Assembly: GCF_023897065.1 (NCBI RefSeq)
Contig: NZ_JAMHIV010000008.1
Span: forward strand, 1 to 64,000
From: Crossiella sp. SN42
GTDB lineage: Bacteria > Actinomycetota > Actinomycetes > Mycobacteriales > Pseudonocardiaceae
Reading direction: 5' to 3'
DNA: 64,000 bases
Shown: in pieces, positions 26,818 to 39,272 of the stretch
Layout: each line of letters starts with the position of its first letter
Numbering within the stretch: position 1 is the first letter of the stretch
The notes under the pieces: model-generated
Told to the model about the DNA's origin: nothing
The model's database searches: none
Seen by the model: the letters and a program-made list of their open reading frames with translations, nothing else
Made by a program: the position numbers and the translations under genes

Positions 26818-28217
26818 GCCACGAACGTCTCGCCGACGTCACCGACGGCACCGACACCAGCGCCACGGGCAGCGACAGCACGGTCGCCGGCACCGCCACC
26901 GGTGGGCGCGACCCGTACGCCGCCGACTCCCGGCAGACCACCGAGGGCCCGGTCTACACCGTCAGCGGCGGTGACTGGGACGAGGTGCTGGAGGACGCCA
27001 CCCACGACGAGCGCATCGTCATCAACCTGGGTCCGCAGCACCCCTCCACGCACGGGGTGCTCCGCCTGGTGCTGGAGCTGGAGGGCGAGACCGTCACCCA
27101 GGCCCGCTCGGTGATCGGCTACCTGCACACCGGCATCGAGAAGAACGTCGAGTACCGCAACTGGACCCAGGGCGTCACCTTCGTGACCCGCATGGACTAC
27201 CTGGCGCCGCTGCACAACGAGGCCGCCTACTGCCTCGCGGTGGAGAAGCTGCTCGGCGTCACCGCGCCGCGCCGCGCCCAGGTGGTCCGGGTGCTGCTGA
27301 TGGAGCTCAACCGGATCAGCTCGCACCTGGTGGCGCTGGCCACCGGCGGCATGGAGCTGGGCGCGCTGACCGCGATGACCGCGGGCTTCCGCGAGCGGGA
27401 AGAGGTCCTGCACCTGCTGGAGCACCTGACCGGCCTGCGGATGAACCACGCGTTCATCCGGCCCGGCGGGCTCGCCCAGGACCTGCCGGAGGACTACCAC
27501 GAGAAGATCACCGACTTCCTCAAGGTGATGCACTCCCGGCTGCCGCAGTACGACAAGCTGCTCACCGGCCAGCCGATCTGGCGCCGCCGCCTGGAGGGCG
27601 TCGGCTACCTGCCGCTGGACGGCTGCATGCAGCTGGGCATCACCGGACCGATCCTGCGTTCGGCCGGGCTGCCCTGGGACCTGCGCAAGGTCGAGCCGTA
27701 CTGCGGGTACGAGGAGTACGACTTCGAGGTCCCCACCTCGACCGAGGCGGACTGCTTCGCCCGTTACCTGCTGCGGGTGGAGGAGATCCACCAGTCGCTC
27801 AAGATCGTCAAGCAGTGCCTGGCGAAGCTGGAGCCCGGCCCGGTGATGGTCGAGGACGGCAAGATCGCCTGGCCCGCGCAGCTGACCATCGGCTCCGACG
27901 GCATGGGCAACTCGCTGGAGCACGTCCGCAAGATCATGGGCCAGTCCATGGAGTCCCTCATCCACCACTTCAAGCTGGTGACCGAGGGCTTCGACGTGCC
28001 TGCCGGGCAGGTGTACGTGCCGGTGGAGTCCCCGCGCGGCGAGCTGGGCTACCACCTGGTCTCCGACGGCGGCACCCGCCCGCTGCGCGTGCACGTGCGC
28101 GAACCCAGCTTCGTGAACCTGCAGTCGATGCCCGCGATGAGCGAGGGCAGCCTGGTCGCCGACGTGATCGCCGCGGTGGCCTCGATCGACCCGGTGATGG
28201 GTGGTGTGGACCGATGA
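26814..28217 (+). CDS. nuoD: NADH-quinone oxidoreductase subunit D
   Basis: 49-kDa subunit, 467 residues, that forms the quinone site with Nuo[14 protein letters not shown] near residues 77-89, RMDYLAP near 125 and the C-terminal [14 protein letters not shown] are all typical. About 60 N-terminal residues are low-complexity Thr/Asp/Ser and not part of the fold. The ATG at 26814 overlaps the nuoC stop. Confidence 0.97.
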   Translation: MSHERLADVTDGTDTSATGSDSTVAGTATGGRDPYAADSRQTTEGPVYTVSGGDWDEVLEDATHDERIVINLGPQHPSTHGVLRLVLELEGETVTQARSVIGYLHTGIEKNVEYRNWTQGVTFVTRMDYLAPLHNEAAYCLAVEKLLGVTAPRRAQVVRVLLMELNRISSHLVALATGGMELGALTAMTAGFREREEVLHLLEHLTGLRMNHAFIRPGGLAQDLPEDYHEKITDFLKVMHSRLPQYDKLLTGQPIWRRRLEGVGYLPLDGCMQLGITGPILRSAGLPWDLRKVEPYCGYEEYDFEVPTSTEADCFARYLLRVEEIHQSLKIVKQCLAKLEPGPVMVEDGKIAWPAQLTIGSDGMGNSLEHVRKIMGQSMESLIHHFKLVTEGFDVPAGQVYVPVESPRGELGYHLVSDGGTRPLRVHVREPSFVNLQSMPAMSEGSLVADVIAAVASIDPVMGGVDR

Positions 28218-28957
28218 CAAGGACCCCAGAGCGAATGTCCGAAGTGGACAGTGTGGACACTTCCCAGTTCGCGGACATCGTTGACAAAGCTCAGCAGATC
28301 ATCGCGCGCTACCCGGTGAGCCGCTCCGCGCTGCTGCCCATGCTGCACCTGGTGCAATCGGTTGAGGGCCACGTCAGCCAGGCGGGCATCGCCTTCTGCG
28401 CCGAGCAGCTCGACCTGGCCACCGCCGAGGTCAGCGCGGTCGCGACCTTCTACACCATGTACAAGCGCAAGCCCTGCGGCGAGCACCTGGTCAGCGTCTG
28501 CACCAACACGCTGTGCGCGGCCCTGGGCGGGGACGCGATCTACGGCAAGCTGCGCGAGCACCTCGGCGTCGGCCACGAGGAGACCGCCGGTGAGCCCGGC
28601 ACTCCCGGCTCGATCACCATCGAGCACGCCGAGTGCCTGGCCGCCTGCGACCTCGGCCCGGTGCTCCAGGTCAACTACGAGTTCTACGACAACCAGACGC
28701 CCGAGTCGGCGCTGGAGCTGGTCAAGGCGTTGCAGCGGGGGGAGAAGCCGGACCCCACCCGCGGCGCCCCGCTGACCGACTTCAAGCAGGCCGAGCTCCA
28801 GCTCGCCGGTTTCTTCGAGGGCCGCGAGCAGGACGTGGCCGGACCCTCGGCCGCGGTGGAGACCCTGCGCGGAGCCAAGATGGCCAACGAGCGCGGCTGG
28901 ACCGCCCCGGTCATGCCGGAGGACGTCCCGCTCCCGGCCGTCCCCGAGAAGAAGTGA
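28214..28957 (+). CDS. nuoE: NADH-quinone oxidoreductase subunit E
   Basis: 24-kDa subunit, 247 residues, with the thioredoxin-like 2Fe-2S cluster N1a. Ligands are seen in [13 protein letters not shown] (near residues 95-107) and [15 protein letters not shown] (near 140-155). The C-terminal 90 residues extend beyond the Escherichia coli protein, as in other actinobacteria. The ATG overlaps the nuoD stop (ATGA); an in-frame ATG at 28235 is an alternative. Confidence 0.95.
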   Translation: MTRTPERMSEVDSVDTSQFADIVDKAQQIIARYPVSRSALLPMLHLVQSVEGHVSQAGIAFCAEQLDLATAEVSAVATFYTMYKRKPCGEHLVSVCTNTLCAALGGDAIYGKLREHLGVGHEETAGEPGTPGSITIEHAECLAACDLGPVLQVNYEFYDNQTPESALELVKALQRGEKPDPTRGAPLTDFKQAELQLAGFFEGREQDVAGPSAAVETLRGAKMANERGWTAPVMPEDVPLPAVPEKK

Positions 28958-28964
28958 GGCTGGC

Positions 28965-30260
28965 ATGCCCGAGCCGTTGACGCCGGTGCTCACCAAGCGC
29001 TGGCTCTCCCCGACCTCCTGGACGCTGCGCACCTACGAGCAGCTGGAGGGCTACAGCGCGCTGCGCAAGGCCTTCGGCGCGCACCCGGACCAGCTCATCC
29101 AGCTGTGCAAGGACTCCGGCCTCCGCGGTCGCGGCGGCGCTGGCTTCCCGACCGGCCTGAAGTGGGGCTTCATCCCGCAGGGCGACGGCAAGCCGCACTA
29201 CCTGGTGATCAACGCCGACGAGGGCGAACCGGGCACCTGCAAGGACATCCCGCTGATGATGGCCGATCCGCACTCGCTGATCGAGGGCTGCATCATCACC
29301 TCCTACGCGATCAGGGCCAACTTCTGCGCGATCTACGTGCGCGGCGAGGTCCTGCACTGCATCCGTCGGCTCAACGCCGCGGTGCAGGAGGCCTACGCCG
29401 CCGGGTACCTGGGCAAGAACATCCTGGGCAGCGGCTTCGACCTCGACATCGTGGTGCACGCCGGCGCGGGCGCGTACATCTGCGGTGAGGAGACCGCGCT
29501 GCTGGACTCGCTGGAGGGCAAGCGCGGCCAGCCCCGGCTCAAGCCGCCCTTCCCGGCCACCGCGGGTCTGTACGCCTCTCCCACTGTGGTGAACAACGTC
29601 GAGACCATCGCCTCGGTTCCCTACATCGTCAACGGCGGTTCCGGCTGGTTCCGCGAGATGGGCCGGGAGAAGTCCCCTGGCCCGACGATCTACTCGCTGT
29701 CCGGGCACGTGACCAACCCCGGCCAGTACGAGGCGCCGATGGGCACCACGTTGCGCGAGCTGCTGGAGCTGGCCGGTGGCATGAAGGACGGCATCCCGCT
29801 GAAGTTCTGGACGCCGGGCGGTTCCTCCACCCCGCTGTTCACCGCCGACCACCTGGACGTGCCGCTGGACTTCGAGGGCGCGGCCGAGGCCGGTTCGATG
29901 CTGGGCACCAAGGCGCTGCAGATCTTCAACGAGACCGTGTCCGTGCCGTGGGCCGTGATGAAGTGGACCGAGTTCTACAAGCACGAGTCCTGCGGCAAGT
30001 GCACCCCCTGCCGGGAGGGCACCTACTGGCTGGTGCAGATCCTGCAGCGGATGGTGCGCGGCGAGGGCACCCCCGCCGACATCGACACCTTGCTGGACGT
30101 CTGCGACAACATCCTCGGCCGCTCGTTCTGCGCCCTCGGTGACGGCGCGACCAGCCCGATCACCAGTGCCATCAAGTACTTCAAGCACGAGTTCCTCGAG
30201 CTGTGCGCGAAGAACGCCGGGAACGCGCAGGCCGAACTGGCCGGAGCAGGAGCGCACTGA
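28965..30260 (+). CDS. nuoF: NADH-quinone oxidoreductase subunit F
   Basis: 51-kDa NADH-binding subunit, 431 residues, with FMN and a 4Fe-4S cluster. The NADH site [15 protein letters not shown] is near residues 52-66 and the FMN-site region [17 protein letters not shown] near 170-186. The cluster motif [13 protein letters not shown] is near 345, with the fourth Cys in RSFCALGD. Length matches the family. Confidence 0.97.
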   Translation: MPEPLTPVLTKRWLSPTSWTLRTYEQLEGYSALRKAFGAHPDQLIQLCKDSGLRGRGGAGFPTGLKWGFIPQGDGKPHYLVINADEGEPGTCKDIPLMMADPHSLIEGCIITSYAIRANFCAIYVRGEVLHCIRRLNAAVQEAYAAGYLGKNILGSGFDLDIVVHAGAGAYICGEETALLDSLEGKRGQPRLKPPFPATAGLYASPTVVNNVETIASVPYIVNGGSGWFREMGREKSPGPTIYSLSGHVTNPGQYEAPMGTTLRELLELAGGMKDGIPLKFWTPGGSSTPLFTADHLDVPLDFEGAAEAGSMLGTKALQIFNETVSVPWAVMKWTEFYKHESCGKCTPCREGTYWLVQILQRMVRGEGTPADIDTLLDVCDNILGRSFCALGDGATSPITSAIKYFKHEFLELCAKNAGNAQAELAGAGAH

Positions 30261-30261
30261 C

Positions 30262-32703
30262 ATGACCGTCGCACCCGAGAAGAACACCGAGAGCACCCCG
30301 GTGCCCGCGGGCCATGTCCGGCTGACCATCGACGAGCAGGAGATCATCGCGCCCAAGGGCGAGCTGGTCATCCGCACCGCCGAGCGGCTGGGCATCGTGG
30401 TGCCGCGCTTCTGCGACCACCCGCTGCTCGAACCGGCTGGCGCCTGCCGCCAGTGCCTGGTGGACGTGGAGATGGGCGGGCGGCCGATGCCGAAGCCGCA
30501 GGCCTCCTGCACGCTCACGGTGGCCGACGGCATGGTCGTGCGGACCCAGCACACCTCGCCGGTGGCGGACAAGGCGCAGCAGGGCGTGATGGAGCTGCTG
30601 CTCATCAACCACCCGCTGGACTGCCCGATCTGCGACAAGGGCGGCGAGTGCCCGCTGCAGAACCAGGCGCTCAAGCACGGCCGCACCGAGTCCCGGTTCG
30701 TGGAGACCAAGCGGACCTTCCCGAAGCCGATCCCGATCTCCACCCAGGTGCTGCTGGACCGCGAGCGCTGCGTGCTCTGCCAGCGCTGCACCCGCTTCTC
30801 CGACCAGATCGCCGGTGACCCGTTCATCGAGCTGCTGGAACGCGGGGCGCAGCAGCAGATCGGCATCGCCGAGGGCAAGCCGTTCCAGAGCTACTTCTCC
30901 GGCAACACCATCCAGATCTGCCCGGTCGGCGCGCTCACCAGCGCGGCCTACCGGTTCCGCTCCCGGCCGTTCGACCTGGTCTCCACCCCCGGCGTGTGCG
31001 AGCACTGCGCCGGTGGCTGCGCGACCCGCGTCGACACCAGGCGCGGCAAGGTCATGCGCCGCCTGGCCGGCGACGACCCCGAGGTCAATGAGGAATGGCT
31101 GTGCGACAAGGGTCGCTTCGCCTTCGTCTACCCGACCCTGCCCGACCGGATCCGCCGCCCGCTGGTGCGCGACGAGCAGGGCGAGCTGGTCGAGGCCTCC
31201 TGGACCGAGGCGCTGCGCGTCGCGGCCGAGGGCCTGGCCAAGGCCAGGGACGGCAAGGGCGTCGGCGTGCTGCCCGGCGGCCGGCTGACCGTCGAGGACG
31301 CCTACGCCTACAGCAAGTTCGCCAGGGTCGCCGCGCGCACCAACGACATCGACTTCCGGTCCCGCCCGCACTCCGACGAGGAGCTGGCGCTGCTGTCCTC
31401 CTCGATCGTGGGCGTCACCCCGGAGACCGGGGTCACCTACGGCGTGGTCGAGGCCGCGCCCTCGGTGCTCTGCGTCGGCCTGGAGCCGGAGGAAGAGGCG
31501 GGCATCCTGTTCCTGCGCCTGCGCAAGGCGGCGCGCAAGGGCCGGACCAAGGTCTTCCACCTCGGCCAGTACACGACCCCGGCGGTGCGCAAGACCTACG
31601 GCACGCTGATCCCCGCGGTGCCCGGCGGCGAGCCGGCCGCACTGCGCGCGCTGCCCGAGGACGTGGACACCTCGCTGCGCAACCCGGGCGCGGTGCTGCT
31701 GCTCGGCGCCCGCGCGGTGGAGGTGCCCGGCCTGATCTCGGCCGCGGTCGAGCTGGCCACCAGCACCGGAGCCACCCTGGCCTGGATCCCCCGCCGCGCC
31801 GGTGAGCGCGGCGCGGTCGAGGCCGGCGCGCTGCCCACGCTGCTGCCCGGCGGCCGCCCGGTCACCGACGCGGAGGCCCGCGCCGAGATCGAGCTGGCCT
31901 GGGGCGTGGAAGCGGGCTCGCTGCCGGAGACCCCCGGCAGGGACGCGGCGGGCATCCTGGCCGCCGCGGCCGCGGGCGAGCTGGACGCGCTGCTGGTCGG
32001 CGGGGTGGACCCGTTCGACTTCGGCGACCCGGCCGCCGCGCTGGCCGGCGTCCAGGCGGCTGGCTTCGTTGTCTCCCTTGAGCTGCGGCACTCCGCGGTG
32101 ACCGAGCACGCCGACGTGGTGCTGCCGGTGGCCGCCTCGGTGGAGCGCGCGGGCAGCTACCTCAACTGGGAGGGCCGCCGCCGCGAGTTCAAGGCCGCGT
32201 TGGACGTCGCGGGCGTGGTCCCGGACTGCCGGGTGCTGGACACCCTGGCGATCGAGATGGACTCCGACCTGTTCACCCAGACCCCGGCCGCCGCGGCCGC
32301 GGACCTGGCCAGGCTCGGCGCCCACCGCGGCGCCCGGCCGGTGTTCACCCCGGCCGCCGAGGCAGGCGCGCCCGCGCTGACCAACGGCCACCTGGTGCTG
32401 GCCAGCTGGCCGCAGATGCTGGGCAACGGCTCGCTGCAGGACGGCGAGCCCAACCTGGCAGGCACCGCCCGCCCGGCAGTGGCCAGGCTGGCCCCGGCCA
32501 CCGCGGCCAAGCTCGGCCTGGCCGAGGGCGAGCCGGTCAGCGTGGCCACCGAGGCCGGTGCGATCACGCTCCCGCTGGAGCTGGCCGACCTGCCGGAGCA
32601 GGTGGTCTGGCTGCCGGGCAACTCGGGCGCCTCCACCGTGCGCCGCACCCTGGGCGCCGGGCACGGCGCCCTCGTCACCGTCACCGACGGAGGAAACGCA
32701 TGA
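30262..32703 (+). CDS. nuoG: NADH-quinone oxidoreductase subunit G
   Basis: Largest hydrophilic subunit, 813 residues. N-terminal Cys sets for the 2Fe-2S and 4Fe-4S clusters are visible ([38 protein letters not shown]), then a CEHCAGGC motif and a molybdopterin-oxidoreductase-like domain that has lost its cofactor role in complex I. The ATG at 30262 lies one base after the nuoF stop; the frame extends upstream only as shadow. End overlaps nuoH as ATGA. Confidence 0.97.
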   Translation: MTVAPEKNTESTPVPAGHVRLTIDEQEIIAPKGELVIRTAERLGIVVPRFCDHPLLEPAGACRQCLVDVEMGGRPMPKPQASCTLTVADGMVVRTQHTSPVADKAQQGVMELLLINHPLDCPICDKGGECPLQNQALKHGRTESRFVETKRTFPKPIPISTQVLLDRERCVLCQRCTRFSDQIAGDPFIELLERGAQQQIGIAEGKPFQSYFSGNTIQICPVGALTSAAYRFRSRPFDLVSTPGVCEHCAGGCATRVDTRRGKVMRRLAGDDPEVNEEWLCDKGRFAFVYPTLPDRIRRPLVRDEQGELVEASWTEALRVAAEGLAKARDGKGVGVLPGGRLTVEDAYAYSKFARVAARTNDIDFRSRPHSDEELALLSSSIVGVTPETGVTYGVVEAAPSVLCVGLEPEEEAGILFLRLRKAARKGRTKVFHLGQYTTPAVRKTYGTLIPAVPGGEPAALRALPEDVDTSLRNPGAVLLLGARAVEVPGLISAAVELATSTGATLAWIPRRAGERGAVEAGALPTLLPGGRPVTDAEARAEIELAWGVEAGSLPETPGRDAAGILAAAAAGELDALLVGGVDPFDFGDPAAALAGVQAAGFVVSLELRHSAVTEHADVVLPVAASVERAGSYLNWEGRRREFKAALDVAGVVPDCRVLDTLAIEMDSDLFTQTPAAAAADLARLGAHRGARPVFTPAAEAGAPALTNGHLVLASWPQMLGNGSLQDGEPNLAGTARPAVARLAPATAAKLGLAEGEPVSVATEAGAITLPLELADLPEQVVWLPGNSGASTVRRTLGAGHGALVTVTDGGNA

Positions 32704-34031
32704 AGCCCCTCGCAGCCGGGGAGATCGGCGCTCTGCTCGCCGACGACCCGTGGTGGCTGAGCCTGATCAAGGTCGTCGCCGTCTTCGCCTTCCTGGTGGT
32801 ACTGGTGATCGGCCTGGTCTGGGGCGAGCGCCGGATCGTCGGGTTCATGCAGCAGCGGCCCGGGCCGAACCGGGCAGGCCCCTTCGGCATGCTGCAGTCG
32901 GTGGCCGACGCGCTGAAGATGGCCTTCAAGGAGGACATCCGGCCGGTCATGGCGGACAAGTGGGTCTACTTCCTGGCCCCGGTCATCTCCGCGGTGCCCG
33001 CCTTCCTCGCCTTCTCGGTGATCCCGTTCGGTGGCGAGGTCCAGATGTTCGGCGTGCAGACCGCGCTGCAGGTCGCGGACGTGCCGGTGGGCGTGCTGGT
33101 GGTGCTGGCCTGCGCCTCGGTCGGCGTCTACGGCATCGTGCTCTCCGGCTGGTCCTCCGGCTCGCCGTACCCGCTGCTCGGCTCGCTCCGCTCGGCCGCG
33201 CAGGTGATCTCCTACGAGATCGCGATGGGCCTGGCCATCGTCTCGGTGATCCTGTTCGCCGGGTCGCTGTCCACCGGCGACATCGTGAACGCGCAGTCGG
33301 GTGTCTGGTTCGTCTTCACCCTGCTGCCCAGCTTCCTGATCTACGTGATCTCCATGGTCGGTGAGACCAACCGCGCCCCGTTCGACCTCCCCGAGGCCGA
33401 GTCGGAGCTGGTCGGCGGCTTCCACACCGAGTACTCGACCTCGCTGAAGTTCGCCATGTTCTTCCTCGCCGAGTACATCAACATGGCCACCGTCTCCGCA
33501 CTGGCCACCACGCTGTTCCTCGGCGGCTGGCGGGCGCCCTTCGGCCTGAGCTACATCGCCGACGGCATGCTCAACACCGGCTGGTGGCCGCTGCTGTGGT
33601 TCATCGGCAAGATGCTGGCCTTCCTGTTCTTCTTCGTGTGGCTGCGCGCCACCCTGCCCCGGCTGCGCTACGACCAGTTCATGCAGCTGGGCTGGAAGGT
33701 CCTGGTCCCGGTCGCGCTGGTCTGGTTCGTCGCGGTCACCGTGGTCAAGTACATCCGGGAGAACTGGGCCACGATCAGCTCCACCCAGATCCTGATCTTC
33801 GGCGGGGCCGCGCTGGCCGTGCTGATCCTGCTGGTGTTCCTGATCCCGGAGCGCGAGATCCGGGAGGAGCGGGTGCAGGTGGCCGGCAGCGGCTACCCGA
33901 TCCCGCCGCTGGACCTGGCGGTGCCCAAGCCCCCCAAGCGCCGGACCCCCGTGGCCGCCGCGCAGCAGAGTTCCACGCCGGCCGCGATCGGCACCGAAGG
34001 CGGAAAGGAGGCTGGCGATGGGACTTCTTGA
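32700..34031 (+). CDS. nuoH: NADH-quinone oxidoreductase subunit H
   Basis: Membrane subunit next to the quinone cavity, 443 residues, about eight helices. [13 protein letters not shown] near residues 51-63 and the long loop [20 protein letters not shown] near 222-240 identify NuoH. A 60-residue polar C-terminal tail follows the last helix. The end overlaps nuoI by 14 bases. Confidence 0.97.
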   Translation: MKPLAAGEIGALLADDPWWLSLIKVVAVFAFLVVLVIGLVWGERRIVGFMQQRPGPNRAGPFGMLQSVADALKMAFKEDIRPVMADKWVYFLAPVISAVPAFLAFSVIPFGGEVQMFGVQTALQVADVPVGVLVVLACASVGVYGIVLSGWSSGSPYPLLGSLRSAAQVISYEIAMGLAIVSVILFAGSLSTGDIVNAQSGVWFVFTLLPSFLIYVISMVGETNRAPFDLPEAESELVGGFHTEYSTSLKFAMFFLAEYINMATVSALATTLFLGGWRAPFGLSYIADGMLNTGWWPLLWFIGKMLAFLFFFVWLRATLPRLRYDQFMQLGWKVLVPVALVWFVAVTVVKYIRENWATISSTQILIFGGAALAVLILLVFLIPEREIREERVQVAGSGYPIPPLDLAVPKPPKRRTPVAAAQQSSTPAAIGTEGGKEAGDGTS

Positions 34032-34557
34032 TCCCATCAAGGGCTTCGGCGTCACCTTCTCGACGATGTTCCGGAAGGTCGTCACCGAGGAATATCCCGA
34101 GGTCATGAAGGTCACCGCGCCGCGGTACCACGGCCGCCACCAGCTGAACCGGCACCCGGACGGGCTGGAGAAGTGCGTCGGCTGCGAGCTGTGCGCCTGG
34201 GCCTGTCCGGCGGACGCGATCTTCGTCGAGGGCGGTGACAACACCGAGGACGCCCGCTACTCGCCGGGTGAGCGCTACGGGGCGGACTACCAGATCAACT
34301 ACCTGCGCTGCATCGGCTGCGGTCTCTGCATCGAGGCCTGCCCGACCCGTTCGCTGACCATGACGAACGAGTTCGAGCTGGCCGATGACAACCGGCAGAA
34401 CCTGATCTACACCAAGGAACAGCTGCTGGCGCCGCTGCTGGAAGGCATGGAGCAGCCGCCGCACCCGATGCGCCTTGGTGAGAACGAACAGGACTACTAC
34501 GTGAACGGGCCGCAGCTCGCTCGCGGAGAGAAGCCCGCCGAGGGGGCCGTGCGTTGA
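34018..34557 (+). CDS. nuoI: NADH-quinone oxidoreductase subunit I
   Basis: Ferredoxin-like subunit, 179 residues, with two 4Fe-4S clusters (N6a and N6b). The motifs are [16 protein letters not shown] near residue 53 and [16 protein letters not shown] near 100. It starts inside nuoH and ends overlapping the nuoJ TTG start. Confidence 0.97.
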   Translation: MGLLDPIKGFGVTFSTMFRKVVTEEYPEVMKVTAPRYHGRHQLNRHPDGLEKCVGCELCAWACPADAIFVEGGDNTEDARYSPGERYGADYQINYLRCIGCGLCIEACPTRSLTMTNEFELADDNRQNLIYTKEQLLAPLLEGMEQPPHPMRLGENEQDYYVNGPQLARGEKPAEGAVR

Positions 34558-35432
34558 GCTCCGTCATCGCCATCCTCGCCCAGGCGCCGCCGGCGGCCGA
34601 CGTGGTCGGCATCGGCGAGCAGATCATGTTCTGGGTGCTCGGCCCGGTGTCGCTGATCGGCGCCATGGGCATGCTCTTCGCCCGCAACGCGGTGCACTCC
34701 GCGCTGTGGCTGGTGCTCACCATGCTCAGCCTCGGCGTGCTCTACATCGTGCAGCAGGCGCCGTTCCTGGGCGTGGTGCAGATCATCGTCTACACCGGCG
34801 CGATCATGATGCTGTTCCTGTTCGTGCTGATGCTGGTCGGCAAGGACAGCTCGGACTCGGTGGTGGAGGTGCTGCGCGGCCAGCGGCTCACGGCCACCTT
34901 CCTCGGCCTCGGCCTGGCCGCCCTGCTGGTGGCCGCGCTCTCCCGCGCGTTCACCGACGTGCCCTCGACCGGGCTGGCCCAGGTCAACGGCAGCCAGGGA
35001 CCGGGCAACGTGCTCGGCCTCGGGCAGCTGATCTTCCGCGACTACGTCTTCGCCTTCGAGCTGACCTCGGCGCTGCTGATCACCGCCGCGCTCGGCGCGA
35101 TGCTGCTGGCCTTCGTGGACAAGGAACACTCCACCAAGCGCAGCCAGCGCGAGCTGGTCGAGGCCCGCCTGCGCGGCGAGCACGACCGGCCATCGCCGCT
35201 GCCCGGCCCCGGTGTGTTCGCCACCGCCAACTCGGTGGCCACCCCGGCGCTGCTGCCGGACGGCTCGGTCGCCCCGGAGTCGCTGTCCAAGATCATCGAG
35301 TCCACCTCGCGCGAGCGCCTCGCCGACGACATCACCGAGGTCAAGGGCGCCGGCCCGCAGCCGGACGCGCACGCGCTCACCGGACCGTCCGCCAAGGACG
35401 AGAAGTCCGGTACCGAGGAGGGGAAGGCATGA
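34554..35432 (+). CDS. nuoJ: NADH-quinone oxidoreductase subunit J
   Basis: Antiporter-like-arm subunit, 292 residues, five helices in the first 190. [17 protein letters not shown] and [20 protein letters not shown] are typical. The C-terminal 100 residues are polar and specific to actinobacteria. Probable TTG start overlapping the nuoI stop (TTGA). Confidence 0.95.
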   Translation: MSSVIAILAQAPPAADVVGIGEQIMFWVLGPVSLIGAMGMLFARNAVHSALWLVLTMLSLGVLYIVQQAPFLGVVQIIVYTGAIMMLFLFVLMLVGKDSSDSVVEVLRGQRLTATFLGLGLAALLVAALSRAFTDVPSTGLAQVNGSQGPGNVLGLGQLIFRDYVFAFELTSALLITAALGAMLLAFVDKEHSTKRSQRELVEARLRGEHDRPSPLPGPGVFATANSVATPALLPDGSVAPESLSKIIESTSRERLADDITEVKGAGPQPDAHALTGPSAKDEKSGTEEGKA

Positions 35433-35728
35433 CCCCCACCTACTACCTGCTGCTGTCCGCGCTGCTGTTCTCCATCGGCGCGGTGGGCGTGCTGGTCCGG
35501 CGCAACGCCATCGTGGTGTTCATGTGCATCGAGCTGATGCTCAACGCGGTGAACCTGAGCCTGGTGACCTTCGCCCGGATCAACGGCGCGCTGGACGGCC
35601 AGGTGATGGCCTTCTTCGTGATGGTCGTCGCGGCGGCCGAGGTGGTCGTCGGACTCGCGATCATCATGTCGATCTTCCGCACCCGCCGTTCGGCCTCGGT
35701 CGACGACGCCAACCTGCTCAAGTACTGA
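35429..35728 (+). CDS. nuoK: NADH-quinone oxidoreductase subunit K
   Basis: Small three-helix subunit, 99 residues. [20 protein letters not shown] and [15 protein letters not shown] contain the conserved membrane Glu residues used in proton transfer. ATG overlaps the nuoJ stop (ATGA). Confidence 0.97.
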   Translation: MTPTYYLLLSALLFSIGAVGVLVRRNAIVVFMCIELMLNAVNLSLVTFARINGALDGQVMAFFVMVVAAAEVVVGLAIIMSIFRTRRSASVDDANLLKY

Positions 35729-35729
35729 G

Positions 35730-37700
35730 GTGCAGACGGTGAAGGGAAACATTCTGGCCGCCACCGAGGTGGTGGAGGCCACCGGCGCGGCCCAGTACGC
35801 CTGGCTGCTGATCTTGCTCCCGCTGATCGGCGCCACCGTGCTGCTGGTCGGCGGCAAGCGCACCAACGGGTGGGGGCACCTGCTCGGCAGCGCGATGGCG
35901 ATCCTGTCCTTCGTCTACGGTGCCGTGCTGTTCGTGCAGACCATCGGCAAGGACGCGGGCTCCAGGGTCGCCGAGCTGCCGGTGTTCGAGTGGTTCAGCG
36001 TGGCCGCGCTCAAGGTCGAGTTCGGCCTGCGCATCGACCCGCTGTCGATGACCTTCGTGCTGCTGATCACCGGTGTGGGCTCGCTGATCCACATCTACTC
36101 GGTCGGCTACATGAGCCACGACGCGGACCGGCGGAAGTTCTTCGCCTACCTGAACCTGTTCGTGGCCGCGATGCTGGTCCTGGTGCTGGGCAACAGCTTC
36201 GTGACGCTGTACCTGGGCTGGGAGGGCGTCGGTCTCGCCTCCTACCTGCTGATCGCCTTCTGGCAGCACAAGCCGGCCGCGGCCACCGCGGCGAAGAAGG
36301 CCTTCCTGATGAACCGGGTCGGTGACGTCGGCCTGGCGCTGGCCATCTTCCTGATGTTCCGGGACCTGGGCACCACCCAGTACACCGAGGTCTTCGCCCG
36401 CGCGGGCGATCTCTCGCCGGGCGTGGTCACCGCGATCGCGGTGCTGCTCCTGCTGGGCGCCTGTGGCAAGTCCGGCCAGTTCCCGCTGCAGGCCTGGTTG
36501 CCGGATGCGATGGAGGGCCCGACCCCGGTCTCCGCGCTCATCCACGCCGCGACCATGGTCACCGCCGGTGTGTACCTGGTGGCGCGGGCCAACCCGATCT
36601 ACAACCTCACCGAGGACGGCCGCCTGGTCGTGGTCATCATCGGCGCGATCACGCTGGTGATCGGGTGCATCATCGGCTGCGCCTACGACGACTTCAAGAA
36701 GGTGCTGGCCTACTCCACGGTCAGCCAGATCGGCTACATGATCCTGGCCGTCGGCCTCGGCCCGGCCGGGTACGCGATCGGCATCATGCACCTGCTCACC
36801 CACGGCTTCTTCAAGGCGGGGCTCTTCCTCGGCGCCGGTTCGGTGATGCACGGCATGAACGACGAGGGCAACATCCGCCGGATGGGCGGGCTGGCCAGGC
36901 ACATGCCGGTCACCTTCGTCACCTGGGGCCTGGGCTACCTGGCGCTGATCGGCTTCCCGCTGCTGTCCGGCTTCTACTCCAAGGACGCCATCATCGAGGC
37001 GGCGCTGGGCCAGGGCGGCTGGCGCGGCTGGGTCTTCGGCGGCGCGGCCCTGCTGGGCGCCGGGCTGACCGCGTTCTACATGACCCGCCTGATGCTGCTG
37101 GTGTTCTTCGGCGAGAAGCGCTGGAAGAACCTGAAGTCGGCGGACGGCCGCGATTACCACCCGCACGAGTCCCCGGCCAGCATGACCGTGCCGATGATCG
37201 TGCTGGCGGTCGGCTCGGTGGGCGCGGGCTTCTTCTTCGCCAGTGGCGGCAGGCTCGCCACCTGGCTGGAACCCGCGCTGGGCAAGCTGGAAGTGGCTGA
37301 GCACGGGGTGATCCCGCACGCGCTGGTGCCGATCCTCACCGTGGCGCTGGCCGCGCTCGGCGCGCTCACCGCCTGGCTGATCTTCGGCCGCAAGCCGGTC
37401 CCGGTGGAACGCCCGGAGAAGGTCTCCTTCCTGGTGCGCGCCGCCCGCAAGGACCTCTACGCCAACTCGATCAACGAGGGGCTGATCGCGAACCCGGGCT
37501 TTTTGCTCACGCGGTTCCTGCTCTTCTTCGACAACAAGGGCGTCGACGGGGTGGTCAACGGCACGGCCGTGCTGCTCCGGGGCGTCTCGAGCCGGGTCCG
37601 CCGGCTCCAGACCGGTTTCGTGCGCTCCTACGCGCTGAGCATGCTGGGCGGTTCGGTCCTCCTGATCGCCGCCCTGCTGATGGTGAGGTTGGCGGGATGA
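35730..37700 (+). CDS. nuoL: NADH-quinone oxidoreductase subunit L
   Basis: Largest proton-pumping membrane subunit, 656 residues, 14 to 16 helices plus the lateral helix. [16 protein letters not shown] near residues 165-180, [21 protein letters not shown] near 255-275 and the SVGYM quinone-oxidoreductase N-terminal motif identify it. GTG start one base after nuoK; end overlaps nuoM as ATGA. Confidence 0.97.
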   Translation: MQTVKGNILAATEVVEATGAAQYAWLLILLPLIGATVLLVGGKRTNGWGHLLGSAMAILSFVYGAVLFVQTIGKDAGSRVAELPVFEWFSVAALKVEFGLRIDPLSMTFVLLITGVGSLIHIYSVGYMSHDADRRKFFAYLNLFVAAMLVLVLGNSFVTLYLGWEGVGLASYLLIAFWQHKPAAATAAKKAFLMNRVGDVGLALAIFLMFRDLGTTQYTEVFARAGDLSPGVVTAIAVLLLLGACGKSGQFPLQAWLPDAMEGPTPVSALIHAATMVTAGVYLVARANPIYNLTEDGRLVVVIIGAITLVIGCIIGCAYDDFKKVLAYSTVSQIGYMILAVGLGPAGYAIGIMHLLTHGFFKAGLFLGAGSVMHGMNDEGNIRRMGGLARHMPVTFVTWGLGYLALIGFPLLSGFYSKDAIIEAALGQGGWRGWVFGGAALLGAGLTAFYMTRLMLLVFFGEKRWKNLKSADGRDYHPHESPASMTVPMIVLAVGSVGAGFFFASGGRLATWLEPALGKLEVAEHGVIPHALVPILTVALAALGALTAWLIFGRKPVPVERPEKVSFLVRAARKDLYANSINEGLIANPGFLLTRFLLFFDNKGVDGVVNGTAVLLRGVSSRVRRLQTGFVRSYALSMLGGSVLLIAALLMVRLAG

Positions 37701-39271
37701 ACGGCCTCGTGCTGCTCGCACTACTGCTGCTGCCGCTGCTCGGCGGCCTGGTGGTGGCGTTCCTGCGTGGCAACGACCGCGCGGCGAAGCTGACCGCGCT
37801 GGGCTTCGCCCTGGCCGAGCTGGCGCTCGCCGCGGTGGCCTGGGCCGGGTTCACCCCCGGCGGGGACCGGATCCAGCTGGCCTTCGGGGTGGACTGGATC
37901 CCGGCCTTCGGCGTGCGCTTCTCCCTCGGCGTGGACGGCATCGCGCTGGTGATGATCGCGCTGATCGCGGTGCTGGTGCCGATCGTGATCGGCGCGGCCT
38001 GGGAGGAGAAGCTGCCGGAGGGCCGCACGGTCGCCGGGTTCTTCTCCCTGCTGCTGGTCATGCAGACCTTCATGATCGGCGTCTTCGCGGCCACCGACGT
38101 GTTCCTGTTCTACGTCTTCTTCGAGGCGATGCTGGTGCCCGCCTACTTCCTGATCGGCCGCTTCGGCGGGCCGCGCAGGCAGTACGCGGCGGTGAAGTTC
38201 TTCCTGTACTCGCTCTTCGGCGGCCTGGTCATGCTGGCCTCGGTGATCGGCGTGTACGTGGTGGCCAGCGGCCGCCTCGGCAAGGGCACCTTCGACTGGG
38301 CCACCCTGGTCGGCATCGCCAAGGACATCCCGCAGGGCGTGCAGATCTGGCTGTTCCTCGGCTTCCTGATCGCCTTCGCGATCAAGGCGCCGCTGGTGCC
38401 GCTGCACACCTGGCTGCCGGACGCCGGTGGCGAGGCCCCGGTGGGCGTGGGCGTGCTGCTGGTCGGCGTGCTGGACAAGGTCGGCACCTTCGGGTTGCTG
38501 CGCTACGGCCTCTCGCTGTTCCCCGACGCCAGCCGGATCCTGGCGCCCTGGGTGCTGACGCTGGCGGTGATCGGCGTGATCTACGGCGCGATCCTGGCCG
38601 CCGGACAGACCGACATGAAGCGGTTCGTCACCTACACCTCGATCGCGCACTTCGGCTTCATCGCGCTGGGCATCTTCGCCTTCAGCACCCAGTCGATCTC
38701 CGGCGCGGTGCTGTACATGGTCAACCACGGCCTCTCCACCGGCATGCTCTTCCTGGTGGTGGGCATGGTGATCGCGCGCGGTGGCTCCAGGCAGTTCAGC
38801 GACTACGGCGGTATGGCCAAGCTCACCCCGGTGCTCGGCGGCATGTTCTTCATCGCCGGGCTCTCCTCGCTGGCGCTGCCCGGCACCAACTCCTTCGTCA
38901 GCGAGTTCCTGGTGCTGATCGGGTCGTTCCCGAGGGAGCCGGTGTTCACCATCATCGCCACGGTCGGCATGGTGCTGGCCGCGCTGTACGTGCTGTGGGC
39001 CTACCAGCGGGTCATGCAGGGCCCGGTGCGCGGCAACGCGCTGGTGGGCCTGGCCGGTGGCCCCGGTTCCGCGGTGGACCCCAGCTCGGAGACGGCCAAG
39101 GCCAAGGTGCCTGACCTGTCCAAGCGGGAGATCGCGGTGCTGACCCCGCTGGTGGTGCTGATCATCGCGCTCGGGGTCTACCCGAAGCCGGTGCTCGATG
39201 TGATCAACCCGTCCGTCGGCGCGACGATGACCGAGGCCGGGCAGCAGGACCTGGTGAAGGAAGGCAAGTGA
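37697..39271 (+). CDS. nuoM: NADH-quinone oxidoreductase subunit M
   Basis: Proton-pumping membrane subunit, 524 residues. [16 protein letters not shown] near residue 137 holds the essential Glu, and [21 protein letters not shown] near 235-255 the antiporter-type Lys/His region. Thirteen to fourteen helices. It ends one base before the nuoN GTG. Confidence 0.97.
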   Translation: MNGLVLLALLLLPLLGGLVVAFLRGNDRAAKLTALGFALAELALAAVAWAGFTPGGDRIQLAFGVDWIPAFGVRFSLGVDGIALVMIALIAVLVPIVIGAAWEEKLPEGRTVAGFFSLLLVMQTFMIGVFAATDVFLFYVFFEAMLVPAYFLIGRFGGPRRQYAAVKFFLYSLFGGLVMLASVIGVYVVASGRLGKGTFDWATLVGIAKDIPQGVQIWLFLGFLIAFAIKAPLVPLHTWLPDAGGEAPVGVGVLLVGVLDKVGTFGLLRYGLSLFPDASRILAPWVLTLAVIGVIYGAILAAGQTDMKRFVTYTSIAHFGFIALGIFAFSTQSISGAVLYMVNHGLSTGMLFLVVGMVIARGGSRQFSDYGGMAKLTPVLGGMFFIAGLSSLALPGTNSFVSEFLVLIGSFPREPVFTIIATVGMVLAALYVLWAYQRVMQGPVRGNALVGLAGGPGSAVDPSSETAKAKVPDLSKREIAVLTPLVVLIIALGVYPKPVLDVINPSVGATMTEAGQQDLVKEGK

Positions 39272-39272
39272 C

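Noticed and set aside
28240-28262. GTGGACAGTGTGGACAC near the nuoE start as another TCCAYNGTGGA site
   Set aside because: It is a direct repeat of GTGGACA, lacks the TCCA half and is coding sequence for Val-Asp-Ser-Val-Asp-Thr.
30181-32664. 827-codon open frame opposite nuoG
   Set aside because: Antisense shadow of a highly GC3-biased gene; no start context and no domain.
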